Of a stretch of DNA of 64,000 nt, positions 45,807-53,465 are shown piece by piece; positions within the stretch are counted from its first letter, which is position 1, and each line of letters starts with the position of its first letter. The notes beneath the pieces were generated by a model, which was given only the letters and a program-made list of their open reading frames with translations, was not told the DNA's origin and ran no database searches. Location of the stretch: assembly GCA_036405135.1 (NCBI GenBank), contig DASWYF010000024.1:1-64000 (forward strand), in the 5' to 3' direction. The stretch is from Verrucomicrobiia bacterium (GTDB taxonomy: Bacteria > Verrucomicrobiota > Verrucomicrobiia > Limisphaerales > JAEYXS01). The translations under genes and the position numbers were made by a program.

Positions 45807-46769
45807 CTAAGCCCTGCCAAAAATCGCCTGCCAGCAAAGGCAATCCTCCCTCCCAAATCCTTTCGGTGCAGGCAGACCTTTTCGAATCTGCGTTTCGCTG
45901 AATGGAATGCGGGGCTTTAGATCTTCCGGTAATTTTTCAACATAGGGCAGAGGAATGGTCACGCCTTCCGATAGGATTCGCACTTGAGCCGTAGCGATAA
46001 GAGGTATCGTCATGACGCGTTCCAACACCCATCCAAACGCGTAGTGAAACCACAATGGAGCGCGAAAGAAAAATGGCCGTTTGCCCGCGACCTTCGCCAC
46101 CCGGCGCACCGCTTGGCTTAAAGTCAGTTCCTCGGGTCCTGTGACCGCCATGGTCGCTTTCGCCAGCCGTCCTTTCACCAGTGCTGCCTCTAGAATGGTT
46201 GCTACATCTTCCACGGCACAAGGGCGCACCAATTGTTCATTGAAGCCTACAAACGCAAAGACCGGAAACGTATGAAACGCATGGCTCAAATGGTCTAGCA
46301 TGTGATCGCCATCACCATAGATCACGCCGGCCTTGAGGATCGTGTAATCCAATCCCGATGCGCGGACGATCTCTTCTGCGGCCCATTTGGATTCGTGATA
46401 GCCGGAACCGCAGTCGGGCCGAGCACGAAGGAAACTCATGAGAGTGATCCGTTTCACGCCTGCCTTTTGCGCAGCAGTAACCACGTTTCTGGTCCCTTGC
46501 ACATGTACATTCGCATAGGTTTGTTCACCGATTTCACGGTTGATGCCTGCGCAATGAGCTACGGCATCACAACCTTGGAATGCTTCCGTAAGTGCGGCCT
46601 CATCACTGGTGCCAACTGGCCGGAAACTGATGTGCGGCAGTTGCGTAGTGGTGGTGTCACGCTTATCAGCACCGCGTGCGATGAGCACCACTTCATGACC
46701 TTCCGCCACCAGCCTCCGGGCCAGATGTTTCCCCACAAATCCAGTTCCACCCGTGATCGCGATTTTCAT
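45807..46769 (-). CDS. NAD(P)-binding SDR/epimerase (NDUFA9-like)
   Basis: A 320-aa atypical short-chain dehydrogenase. The Rossmann fingerprint ITGGTGFVGKHLARRL is at the N-terminus. YHESKWAAEEIV keeps the catalytic Tyr and Lys. The rest resembles NDUFA9 and related NAD-dependent epimerases. It may act on a lipid or an isoprenoid, given the acyltransferase upstream, but this is inference. The ATG overlaps the stop of the upstream membrane protein gene (ATGA, 46766-46769), so it is coupled in the GbsR-led operon. Confidence 0.8.
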   Translation of the reverse strand: MKIAITGGTGFVGKHLARRLVAEGHEVVLIARGADKRDTTTTQLPHISFRPVGTSDEAALTEAFQGCDAVAHCAGINREIGEQTYANVHVQGTRNVVTAAQKAGVKRITLMSFLRARPDCGSGYHESKWAAEEIVRASGLDYTILKAGVIYGDGDHMLDHLSHAFHTFPVFAFVGFNEQLVRPCAVEDVATILEAALVKGRLAKATMAVTGPEELTLSQAVRRVAKVAGKRPFFFRAPLWFHYAFGWVLERVMTIPLIATAQVRILSEGVTIPLPYVEKLPEDLKPRIPFSETQIRKGLPAPKGFGREDCLCWQAIFGRA

Positions 46770-47191
46770 AGATTACCACCTTTCCATGCCGCTACGGCAT
46801 ACACCGCTGTGAAATAAACAAACACCGCGTTCGTACACCAATAACCTACGTGCATCATCTTGCTGGTGAGGTAAGGCGTCATATCAAAGATGAATACTGC
46901 AACGACGATGCGCAACAGCCAGAAGAGGGCGAGGAAGGTCAGCACCCCGCGCGCCATCGTCGTGCCCATGACCAGCTCCGGTGCCATGACGTATGTGAAT
47001 AGTCCGAACCCGATCACGCAGGCGCCGATGAAGGTGTAATACACCCAGAACAGGCTGTTGATGAAAGGTGGCAACGGCCCCAGATGACGTTTGAGACCGA
47101 CAACTTGTGGCATGAGCAATCCAGCACTGAGGATGCCGAGATGCATCAAGCCAGCGGCTTTTAGCAGAGCGATAAGGAGTTCAGTATTCAT
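46766..47191 (-). CDS. Four-helix membrane protein of unknown function
   Basis: A 141-aa membrane protein with four predicted helices (about 5-27, 46-68, 80-102 and 115-136), sequence LLIALLKAAGLMHLGILSAG at the start. I do not recognise a named family. It lies 3 bases after the MBOAT gene and overlaps the SDR gene, so its role is probably tied to the same membrane-lipid pathway. Confidence 0.65.
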   Translation of the reverse strand: MNTELLIALLKAAGLMHLGILSAGLLMPQVVGLKRHLGPLPPFINSLFWVYYTFIGACVIGFGLFTYVMAPELVMGTTMARGVLTFLALFWLLRIVVAVFIFDMTPYLTSKMMHVGYWCTNAVFVYFTAVYAVAAWKGGNL

Positions 47192-47194
47192 AGA

Positions 47195-48070
47195 TCAGGT
47201 GATGGTTTTCAGCATGGGCAAAATGACGTTGTGCAAGAACGGCGGAGGAAAGAGCAGGGCCACGGGACCAGCCGTGACCAGAAACACAAAGCACCAGCCT
47301 TTCGCCCCATGACCGAGTTGTAAGCGTTTGCCAAAATCACTGCGTTCCATCTCCACACCCAGTCCTTGCAGCAGAAAGTAAAGGGTTGGCAGACCGTAGC
47401 CGCCACCCGCAGGCACGGTGATGACCAGTTCATGGATCAAGCCTGAGGCTAGGAAGACCAGCAGCATGGCGGTGCGCACACCGAACCTCTTCGTGGAAGG
47501 ACGAAAGATGTAACGGTGCATGAGATCGTGGAAGCCGCTGTTCCAGCGACGGCCCCAGAACTCTGTGAGGCTCGTTGCACGGGTAGGGTTATCCATCAAA
47601 GGCCGTACTGCGATGTGTCGTGATTGCCAGCCAAGAGCGAGTAAACGAAATAAGCCGAAGTGCAACAGCAAGATGACGCCCAGCATGCCGATGATTGCAC
47701 GCGGGATCCAATGCACTTCATTGATTCGTGGCACTACGATCCAGATCAATGCTGCTCCATGTAGCGTTCTGAAGAGGGCAGTGGCCCAAGCTTTCATGTT
47801 AGGTGTTATGAAATCTTTTGCCTTCTGCGTGAATGGTTTTGGGTCCATGCCCGGCCACAAGAGCAAGTAACCGAGTGTGCGGAAACCATGCGTCGTGATA
47901 AATGCCGGACCGGCCTCCACCAAGGTCAGAACCTTGCAGCCGAAGTAGAGTGCGAAAGCCAAAGCCCACATGAACATCCACGCGGGCAATTGCTCCTTCA
48001 CGCTGAACGGCAACGCCGTCAGGCACAGGAGCAACAAGGCTGCGAGGATTCTATTCATAGTCGCATTCAT
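47195..48070 (-). CDS. MBOAT-type (wax-synthase-like) acyltransferase
   Basis: A 291-aa polytopic membrane protein. The MBOAT_2/wax synthase signature is visible: SLTEFWGRRWNSGFHDLMHR (FWGRRWN at 171-177), then the conserved active His213 in ASGLIHELVITVPAGG, and LYFLLQGLGVEME. Such enzymes acylate a hydroxyl of an alcohol, glyceride or similar lipid. The donor and acceptor cannot be read. The ATG at 48070 overlaps the stop of the DCC gene (ATGA), so the two are coupled. The presence of a thiol-redox DCC protein, SDR and small membrane proteins suggests a lipid-modification operon. Confidence 0.82.
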   Translation of the reverse strand: MNATMNRILAALLLLCLTALPFSVKEQLPAWMFMWALAFALYFGCKVLTLVEAGPAFITTHGFRTLGYLLLWPGMDPKPFTQKAKDFITPNMKAWATALFRTLHGAALIWIVVPRINEVHWIPRAIIGMLGVILLLHFGLFRLLALGWQSRHIAVRPLMDNPTRATSLTEFWGRRWNSGFHDLMHRYIFRPSTKRFGVRTAMLLVFLASGLIHELVITVPAGGGYGLPTLYFLLQGLGVEMERSDFGKRLQLGHGAKGWCFVFLVTAGPVALLFPPPFLHNVILPMLKTIT

Positions 48071-48504
48071 GGCATATCCAGAAAGGGGATGGTGCGGTGA
48101 TAAACTCGTCGATGGATCTTGCAGTGTCCGCCTGTGCAATGCCGGTGCTCCGCCGTGTAACGATAGATACGGTTCAGCAGCGGATAGATGAGCGGCAGCC
48201 GCGCCACGGGCACCAGCCAGCGGGTGAGCAGACCATGCCGCGCGAATTCCAGATAAGCCTCCACGCCGCGTAATACCCGGCCATCCGTGCAGAGCAGGTG
48301 CATCTCCTCCATCAGGTCAGCTCGCGTCACCTTCAGCGTCGGGGCGACCCATGTGACTTGGAGCGGCATGAGTTCAAACCCGCGTCGATGGAGCAGGGGG
48401 CCGAACTGCCGGGCCAGGTTCTGGCACATCGGGCATTCACCATCGAAGAACACTGTTCCGTTAATCGTATCTGTAATTTCAGTATTCACAGAAATTATTT
48501 TCAA
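48067..48504 (-). CDS. DCC-family thiol-disulfide oxidoreductase-like protein
   Basis: A 145-aa protein of the DCC (DUF393) family, named for the motif DxxCxxC, seen here as DGECPMC (Asp21, Cys24, Cys27). The C-terminus contains a second Cys pair region (HCTGGHCKIH). The fold is thioredoxin-like, and the role is presumed redox or electron transfer. The TTG at 48504 and a GTG at 48489 are the two possible starts. Neither has a clear ribosome-binding site, which suggests coupling to the small upstream gene that ends 6 bases away. Confidence 0.75.
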   Translation of the reverse strand: MKIISVNTEITDTINGTVFFDGECPMCQNLARQFGPLLHRRGFELMPLQVTWVAPTLKVTRADLMEEMHLLCTDGRVLRGVEAYLEFARHGLLTRWLVPVARLPLIYPLLNRIYRYTAEHRHCTGGHCKIHRRVYHRTIPFLDMP

Positions 48505-48509
48505 AAAAA

Positions 48510-48665
48510 TTAAACTTTCTTCCGCCGCTTCAGAATACCCGCTGTCATTAACAACCCGCCGCCGATTACCACTGCGATCACGGGTTGCCTCATCAAGAAA
48601 GTCATGACAATGAGAGTCCCTAAGACAAGTGTCTCGAATCCAATGACTTTAGCCAGTGGAGGCAT
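48510..48665 (-). CDS. 51-aa membrane protein between the regulator and DCC genes
   Basis: A short ORF encoding 51 residues with two hydrophobic helices (VIGFETLVLGTLIVMTFLM and PVIAVVIGGGLLMTAGIL) and a strongly basic end KRRKKV. It starts 4 bases after the stop of the regulator and ends 5 bases before the DCC start. The packing, hydrophobic pattern and positive-inside end argue that it is real. Function unknown. Confidence 0.7.
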   Translation of the reverse strand: MPPLAKVIGFETLVLGTLIVMTFLMRQPVIAVVIGGGLLMTAGILKRRKKV

Positions 48666-48669
48666 AACA

Positions 48670-49206
48670 TCAGCTCCCGCCGATTCCTAATACCCGCAAA
48701 ACCTTGTCGCCCAGCTTCACAAAGCGCACCACCGCATTCGTAGGCCAGGCGCGCACCTGTTGATACCAAGCCGTGGTCGTCTCAAAGAAATCCCGCATCG
48801 CATGGATGCGCTCGCTGGTGTACGTATCCTTCGCCTTCTCATCTTCCAGTTCGATGAGGCATTCCCGTAGCATCGTGAGGGTGGGATCGATTTCCCGCTT
48901 CTTTCGCTCATCTAGCACCACTCGGAACATTTCCCACACATCCTTCATCGATTCAAAGTGATCTCGTTTGTCACCCAATACATGCACCAGCTTCACGATG
49001 CCCCAGCCCTGAAGTTCCTTCAGGCTATTGCTCACGTTTGAGCGAGCCACAGCCAGCGTCTCCGCGATCTCTTCCGCGTGGAGCGGCTTAGGCGAGAGAT
49101 AGAGCAGGGCATGAATCTGAGCCACCGTCCTATTGATACCCCACCGCGTGCCCATTTCTCCCCAATGGAGGATGAACTTCTGCTGAACTGGGGTCAGGGT
49201 ATTCAT
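48670..49206 (-). CDS. GbsR/MarR-family transcriptional regulator
   Basis: A 178-aa winged-helix regulator of the GbsR branch. It has an opening FILHWGEMGTRWGINRTVAQ and a recognition region LHAEEIAETLAVARSNVSNS, then GWGIVKLVHVLGDKRDHFES (wing). The C-terminal half is helical. The ATG at 49206 was selected over a start at 49263 because the promoter lies in between. A perfect palindrome over its -10 box (49219-49238) indicates autoregulation, and the operon behind it would be controlled with it. The inducer is unknown. Confidence 0.85.
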   Translation of the reverse strand: MNTLTPVQQKFILHWGEMGTRWGINRTVAQIHALLYLSPKPLHAEEIAETLAVARSNVSNSLKELQGWGIVKLVHVLGDKRDHFESMKDVWEMFRVVLDERKKREIDPTLTMLRECLIELEDEKAKDTYTSERIHAMRDFFETTTAWYQQVRAWPTNAVVRFVKLGDKVLRVLGIGGS

Positions 49207-49218
49207 GTGTGTTCCGTT

Positions 49219-49238
49219 ATTTCTGTCTAAACAGAAAT
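49219..49238 (-). promoter_or_regulatory. Palindromic operator of the GbsR-type regulator
   Basis: ATTTCTGT (49219-49226) and ACAGAAAT (49231-49238) are perfect inverted repeats separated by CTAA. The site overlaps the -10 box of the regulator promoter and lies 12 bases before the ATG. Binding there would block transcription. Confidence 0.75.
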
Positions 49239-49263
49239 TAGAGAACATTGGGTCAATTGTCAA
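49235..49263 (-). promoter_or_regulatory. Sigma-70 promoter of the GbsR-led operon
   Basis: On the minus strand TTGACA (49263-49258) and TAATTT (49240-49235) are separated by 17 bases. The -35 box is perfect. The -10 box overlaps the operator. Confidence 0.7.
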
Positions 49264-49279
49264 GAGAGTGTTGATTTTG

Positions 49280-49316
49280 AAAAAAGCAAAGAGCAGGCGA
49301 TGATTTCCGCCTGCTC
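49280..49316 (-). terminator. Rho-independent terminator of the protoglobin gene
   Basis: GAGCAGGCG (49291-49299) pairs with CGCCTGCTC (49308-49316), perfect over 9 bp. Read leftward it is followed by TTTGCTTTTTT. Confidence 0.85.
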
Positions 49317-49342
49317 CTGATTAAATTATGTTGAAGAGCCGA

Positions 49343-49915
49343 TTATTTGGCGTAGTGCCGCACGATCAAATCGTTCTGAATCCACAACAGCTTGCTAAAG
49401 GCTCTGATCGCAGCAGCTTTCAGATCATGGGGAATGTCGAATCCCATGATCGTCGCATTCACCGCGTCCGCTACAAAGCCCATGAGGGAATTCATCTGGA
49501 TGAGCGGAACATCGAGGTGCGGATTGCCCGCTTTTGGGGTATGCATTTTGCCGACGAAATCGAGGTAGTTCACCAACTTGCCGTCATAGGGCGCGGTGAC
49601 GAGCTTCTCGAGATAGCGGGCGAGGTGCTGCTTGCGGAATTGGATCTGTGGGTGATCCATAGTGAGGGATTCCACCGAGAGAGGCGTGTCTCCTGTGTAG
49701 CCTGCCTGGCGTGGGACGAAATGGCGCCAGGTTGCGTCATAGCCGATGAGCTTGGCGTAAACTGCATCCACCAAGCCAGGGACCAGTGGGGCGAGTAACG
49801 GAGCTGCACTGTGAATGACTTTGATGTCATCGTCGCTGAACCCGATAAATTCACAGAGATAGTTAAAGCGATATTCCAAGTCTGTCTCCAAACGTGCCTC
49901 GTCAATCTTCTTCAT
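49343..49915 (-). CDS. Protoglobin
   Basis: A 190-aa single-domain protoglobin, the haem protein fold of globin-coupled sensors, able to bind O2, CO and NO. Its signatures are QIQFRKQHLARYLEKLVTAP and LDFVGKMHTPKAGNPHLDVP. His125 in the latter is the likely proximal haem ligand. IQMNSLMGFVADAVNATIM continues the family pattern. No signalling domain is attached, unlike globin-coupled sensors. It sits alone between two regulated blocks, with its own terminator. A role in gas sensing or scavenging is possible but unproven. Confidence 0.85.
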   Translation of the reverse strand: MKKIDEARLETDLEYRFNYLCEFIGFSDDDIKVIHSAAPLLAPLVPGLVDAVYAKLIGYDATWRHFVPRQAGYTGDTPLSVESLTMDHPQIQFRKQHLARYLEKLVTAPYDGKLVNYLDFVGKMHTPKAGNPHLDVPLIQMNSLMGFVADAVNATIMGFDIPHDLKAAAIRAFSKLLWIQNDLIVRHYAK

Positions 49916-50111
49916 TTGTTGTCTTTTATTTAGTTGTGATGTGCTGATGCAGTCAGCATTTGTTCCATCAGAGTGGACCTGTTAGATGGTTTGTTCACCG
50001 CTGGGTTTGTTGAAAGATGTACATAATTTGCATCTATTGGAAAGGATTTTCCTGAATGAGCCATGCGGAGTAGGAAGAACGGCGGGGGTCAATGCCAAAA
50101 TGGCATAGCGT

Positions 50112-50152
50112 TGAAAAAGTTGCGACGGTGGAGAGCGATATTTAGCTCCACC
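50112..50152 (-). terminator. Possible terminator of the DUF3185 gene
   Basis: GGTGGAG (50127-50133) pairs with CTCCACC (50146-50152). Leftward, eight bases after the stem, TTTTT follows (complement of 50114-50119). It lies 38 bases beyond the stop. The gap between stem and T-run makes the call uncertain. Nothing else is seen in 49916-50190. Confidence 0.4.
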
Positions 50153-50190
50153 ACCGCCGCAGTTGGTGAACAATCACCTTAAAGCACGGA

Positions 50191-50400
50191 TTATGACTTC
50201 AATGATCTTCCGCCCATCGTCATAAAGAAACCGACGATGGCAGAGACGATACCGCCAACCAGCAACCACATGGATTTATCTGTGGGGTTGCCAGTGAATG
50301 CCCGGGAAACATCCGAGCTAAATGAGTCAGAAGCCTGTATGCCGAAGACGACCAGCACAGCACCTGCGACTAGCAGGGCGATTCCAAGATACTTGTTCAT
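50191..50400 (-). CDS. DUF3185 family small membrane protein
   Basis: A 69-aa protein with two helices (GIALLVAGAVLVVFGIQAS and MWLLVGGIVSAIVGFFMTM) and between them SDSFSSDVSRAFTGNPTDKS, which is the DUF3185 pattern. The function is unknown; members are common next to stress-type small membrane proteins. The ATG at 50400 gives the normal family size. It follows the DUF1328 gene by 46 bases on the same strand. Confidence 0.8.
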   Translation of the reverse strand: MNKYLGIALLVAGAVLVVFGIQASDSFSSDVSRAFTGNPTDKSMWLLVGGIVSAIVGFFMTMGGRSLKS

Positions 50401-50446
50401 AATATAGCCTATTATTGATTGTTGAGATTGTTTGGACTCTTGCTGT

Positions 50447-50608
50447 TTAGACACTGCGGCGACCGCCAATCAGCGCCACCAAGAAGAATACGATAAACAC
50501 CAGGAACAGGATCTTTGCGATTCCTGCAGCCGCGCCTGCTATGCCGGAAAAACCTAGCACGGCAGCAATCAGAGCGATGATCAGGAAGGTAATGGTCCAG
50601 CTTAACAT
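50447..50608 (-). CDS. DUF1328 (YtjA-like) small membrane protein
   Basis: A 53-aa protein with two hydrophobic helices. Its start [20 protein letters not shown], the central [14 protein letters not shown] and the end ALIGGRR match the DUF1328/YtjA pattern closely. It is too short for most automatic callers. Family members are envelope-associated and often stress-induced, with unknown function. Confidence 0.85.
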   Translation of the reverse strand: MLSWTITFLIIALIAAVLGFSGIAGAAAGIAKILFLVFIVFFLVALIGGRRSV

Positions 50609-50831
50609 ATTTATCCTTTCACTTATTTGTTTTAACTTTCTTACCCTTTAATAGCGTTGAGTGGGCCAACTTCATCTCAGGTGCCTGATGTGTGTGTAAT
50701 TTGCTTTTTATCAATCACTTGTGAAAATGTGGTAGCACTTCATTGAAGGCGTTGCTGGCAGGATACGTTTCAAAATCACTAGGCTTCATTGCGTTTTGCA
50801 TGATGAATGATCGGCTTCTTTGGCTGCGACC

Positions 50832-52664
50832 TCAGGTGGCAGTTTGCAGCTTCGATGAAGAAATGGCCGGTAATTGTTCTTCGCTGGCACTGCTGCAGTA
50901 GGCACGTAATTTGACTTGGGCTTCCAGAAGCGTGGTGGCCGATTCCATCAAGTGATTATTTTCAGGAAGTCCTTTGATCTGTGTGACAGATCCCCAGCAG
51001 CCTATGACAACCGGTTTCGCCGGCAGTTCTTCGTTGATATGCTGGTACATTCCTTGCGCAAGGAAGTCAGGTTCATCCGAAACTATGCCCAAACAAATCA
51101 CCTTGGGTGAGAGTGCTGCGAGTTCTGCCGCCCGTTGACTTGCATCCAGATCAGCAGAGATCACAGGCATAAAGATATGTTCACTTCCTAAGCTGTCCGA
51201 GAGGAGCAAGAGAGCCATCTCATCGATTGCATCTTGGGCCGGACAGCCCACCACCAATGGCCGGGTGGTGATCTTGGTCTGCGGAGAGTCATCGGGTGTG
51301 CTCTTGATACGGCTTTTCTCCATCAACTGCCGGATAAGCAAGAGTATCTGGTGTCTTGTTTGCAGCGGGAGCAACCCCGCTTTCTCATCATGGCGGCACG
51401 CCAACAAAGTCGGCAGGATTAGCAGATCAAAAAGTTCTGTGCGCGTATGAGTCTTCAAGAAATCTTGGACGAGCAACAGGGCTTCGTCTGAATTCTGCGC
51501 CACAAGTCTCTGATAAAGTGCCTGGTGAGGTGTCAAGGCAGCTCGGCTGCCCAACAGATGGCTGATGAAATTCAGTTCGGGTATGCTCTTGCAAATCACC
51601 ATCAGACAGACCGTCAACGGTGCAGCGAGCACAAGGCCCAGTGCCCCCCAAAGCCACGTCCAGAAAGCCATCATGACCAGCAAAGCGACTTCTGAAACGC
51701 CTATTCCCTGGCCATATATGACAGGCTCGAGCACCATGTTGTTGAGCAATTCCCAGCCCAAGATCAAACCGATCACAATGAGCGGTGAGACCCAACTGTT
51801 GAAGACCGCCAGACTCATCAACACGGGTGCCACGGCTCCCAGCACAGGTCCGGCATACGGAATAAAACGGGCTATGGCTGCCATAAAACCCCACAAAACA
51901 GCGTAAGGTAAACCGATCAGTGACAAACCGATAGCGATGCCAAACCCAAAGATTGCATTTAATATGCATTGTCGCACCAGATAGCGGCTGACCTTCTGGC
52001 TGATCTCTTCAATCGCTTTGGTTGTCATCACCAGGCGTTGTCTTCCAGCCAGATGTACCACACGATCGCGGAGATCTTCCCGGCGCAGCAGCATGAAAAC
52101 CACAAGCACTACGACCAGACCAGCCGATCCAAGTTGCTCCATCAGCGAATCCAACACCGGATCTTTCTCTGCGATGGTGGTTTTTTCCTGAACTACAACC
52201 GGAGCATTTGTGCCGACAGTTGCTTCATCCGTCGTGTTGGTCTTGGATGGCTGATTCTGTTTAAGTTCATCCACAATCTCTTTGGCGATGTCTTTCACCT
52301 TGATGAGAGACTCGTTGTTGCTGGCACTACGGATGTCGGATATCTTTTGCCGTATGTTCTCGCGATAAGCAGGCAGATCGTCAGCTAGACTCTTCAGTTC
52401 CACCACAATCATCGTGCCTACCGTCGCTATCAGGGCAAAGGTCAGCACCACGGTCAATATGACTGATGGAACTTGCCCCAACCCCCATCTGCGCAATCTT
52501 GTGACGACAGGGGATAGGATGAAGGTGAGAAGTATCGCAAGAGCTATGGGAATCAATATCTCTCTTCCAAAGTAGAGTATGCCGATCACCAAACTGCCGC
52601 CAGCCAGTAACAGCAACGCCGAGAGGCTTCTTCTTTGGCTGGGGTTTTGATGGGTATGTTCCAT
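50832..52664 (-). CDS. AI-2E family transporter with long C-terminal domain
   Basis: A 610-aa protein. Residues 1-370 form the AI-2E (PerM/TqsA-type) exporter fold with helices starting LSALLLLAGGSLVIGILYFG and the later LWGFMAAIARFIPYAGPVLG and VLEPVIYGQGIGVSEVALLV. A soluble insert (about 130-165) is Lys/Asp/Thr-rich. Residues 370-610 are a soluble tail with DEALLLVQDFLKTHTRTELF and a Rossmann-like part (PLVVGCPAQDAIDEMALLLL) resembling a cobalamin-binding module, without a visible DxHxxG motif. The transported substrate is unknown. The gene is downstream of csbD, separated by a hairpin. Confidence 0.82.
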   Translation of the reverse strand: MEHTHQNPSQRRSLSALLLLAGGSLVIGILYFGREILIPIALAILLTFILSPVVTRLRRWGLGQVPSVILTVVLTFALIATVGTMIVVELKSLADDLPAYRENIRQKISDIRSASNNESLIKVKDIAKEIVDELKQNQPSKTNTTDEATVGTNAPVVVQEKTTIAEKDPVLDSLMEQLGSAGLVVVLVVFMLLRREDLRDRVVHLAGRQRLVMTTKAIEEISQKVSRYLVRQCILNAIFGFGIAIGLSLIGLPYAVLWGFMAAIARFIPYAGPVLGAVAPVLMSLAVFNSWVSPLIVIGLILGWELLNNMVLEPVIYGQGIGVSEVALLVMMAFWTWLWGALGLVLAAPLTVCLMVICKSIPELNFISHLLGSRAALTPHQALYQRLVAQNSDEALLLVQDFLKTHTRTELFDLLILPTLLACRHDEKAGLLPLQTRHQILLLIRQLMEKSRIKSTPDDSPQTKITTRPLVVGCPAQDAIDEMALLLLSDSLGSEHIFMPVISADLDASQRAAELAALSPKVICLGIVSDEPDFLAQGMYQHINEELPAKPVVIGCWGSVTQIKGLPENNHLMESATTLLEAQVKLRAYCSSASEEQLPAISSSKLQTAT

Positions 52665-52690
52665 GGCGAAATAAGTGAAAATGCAAATCA

Positions 52691-52723
52691 GGGCCGGGCG
52701 AAACGGGGTTTCGCCAAACGGCC
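52691..52723 (-). terminator. GC-rich hairpin between csbD and the AI-2E gene
   Basis: GGGCCG (52691-52696) pairs with CGGCCC (52718-52723) and, inside, GGCGAAAC pairs with GTTTCGCC. The only flaw is a 3-base bulge. No T-run follows leftward, so it may attenuate rather than stop read-through into the transporter gene. Confidence 0.5.
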
Positions 52724-52745
52724 CGCGTTCTTGACCGGCCGATAG

Positions 52746-52955
52746 TTACCGGTTGGTGGATTTGCCATCGCAGGCTTCATCAAGCGCTTTCCGGACTCGG
52801 TCTTCCGTTTCACCAGTACGTTTTTGGATGCGGCCTACGAGTTCTTCTTCTTTGCCTTCTACGAAGCGCAAATCATCGTCAGTTAGCTTTGCCCATTTCT
52901 GCTTCAGCTTGCCCTTGGCGATGTTCCAATTGCCTTTTACGACTAGAGTACTCAT
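52746..52955 (-). CDS. CsbD family stress protein
   Basis: A 69-aa hydrophilic protein. The CsbD pattern is direct: GNWNIAKGKLKQKWAKLTDD, then EGKEEELVGRIQKRTGETED. CsbD of Bacillus is a general stress protein under SigB; the molecular role is unknown. In this bacterium a sigma-54-like promoter lies upstream (53032-53046). It is a member of the surrounding set of small stress-type genes. Confidence 0.9.
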   Translation of the reverse strand: MSTLVVKGNWNIAKGKLKQKWAKLTDDDLRFVEGKEEELVGRIQKRTGETEDRVRKALDEACDGKSTNR

Positions 52956-53465
52956 TTGTTTGATTGGTAGATTGATTTACATGGTTTTGCCGTAAATATT
53001 CAGTCTTACGGCCCCGATTCATTAAAATGGCGCAGTTTAGGTGCCATTGTTTCTGAGTTTTTACATATCTGGTTGATTTACAATTTGTTGCATCACTTTT
53101 TGAGTTATTTCTTTGCTCGGCTACACCTTGCTTTTTGCATAAGTTATTCAAAAAGCGATGCAATCTATCTACCAATGAAGCCAATGAGAGGTTCTTCAGA
53201 TTGTATGATGAGCGGCCTTGTTACTTGAGGGAGTGAGGCTTTTATGCATATTGCAATGAACGAACGGGTGGCAGTGTGCATTTTTCGTGAAAGTGATTGC
53301 TGCAGCAAGTGGATTGTATATCTGTAAACTGCTCTGTTTAAGCATCTTGTGATTTTTTTTGTGGAGGCGCTTGGGCGGTATGATTTGAGCTAAGTAAGTT
53401 TGATTAGCACAGGTCCATTTGCCTGATAATCCACAACCTAACCCAACTACAAAGTAGAGCTTAGT
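52956..53465. other. Long divergent intergenic region
   Basis: About 500 A+T-rich bases without a credible gene, between leftward csbD and the rightward YflT-like gene. The only signal that I can support is the sigma-54-like site for csbD. A sigma-54 activator would bind 100-200 bases upstream of that site, which falls within this region, but I see no clear activator palindrome. Confidence 0.45.
53032..53046 (-). promoter_or_regulatory. Candidate sigma-54 promoter of csbD
   Basis: Read leftward: TGGCAC (53046-53041), CTAAA, CTGC (53035-53032). The GG and GC doublets are 10 bases apart, as required. The -24 box is perfect and the -12 box has C for T. The expected start lies about 65 bases before the csbD ATG. 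Confidence 0.5.

Noticed and set aside
50675-50700. Sigma-54 site on the minus strand before the DUF1328 gene
   Set aside because: AGGCAC is followed by GA where the -12 GC should be.
53250-53290. Sigma-54 site around GGTGGCAGTGTGC upstream of the YflT-like gene
   Set aside because: Spacing of the GG and GC doublets is wrong.
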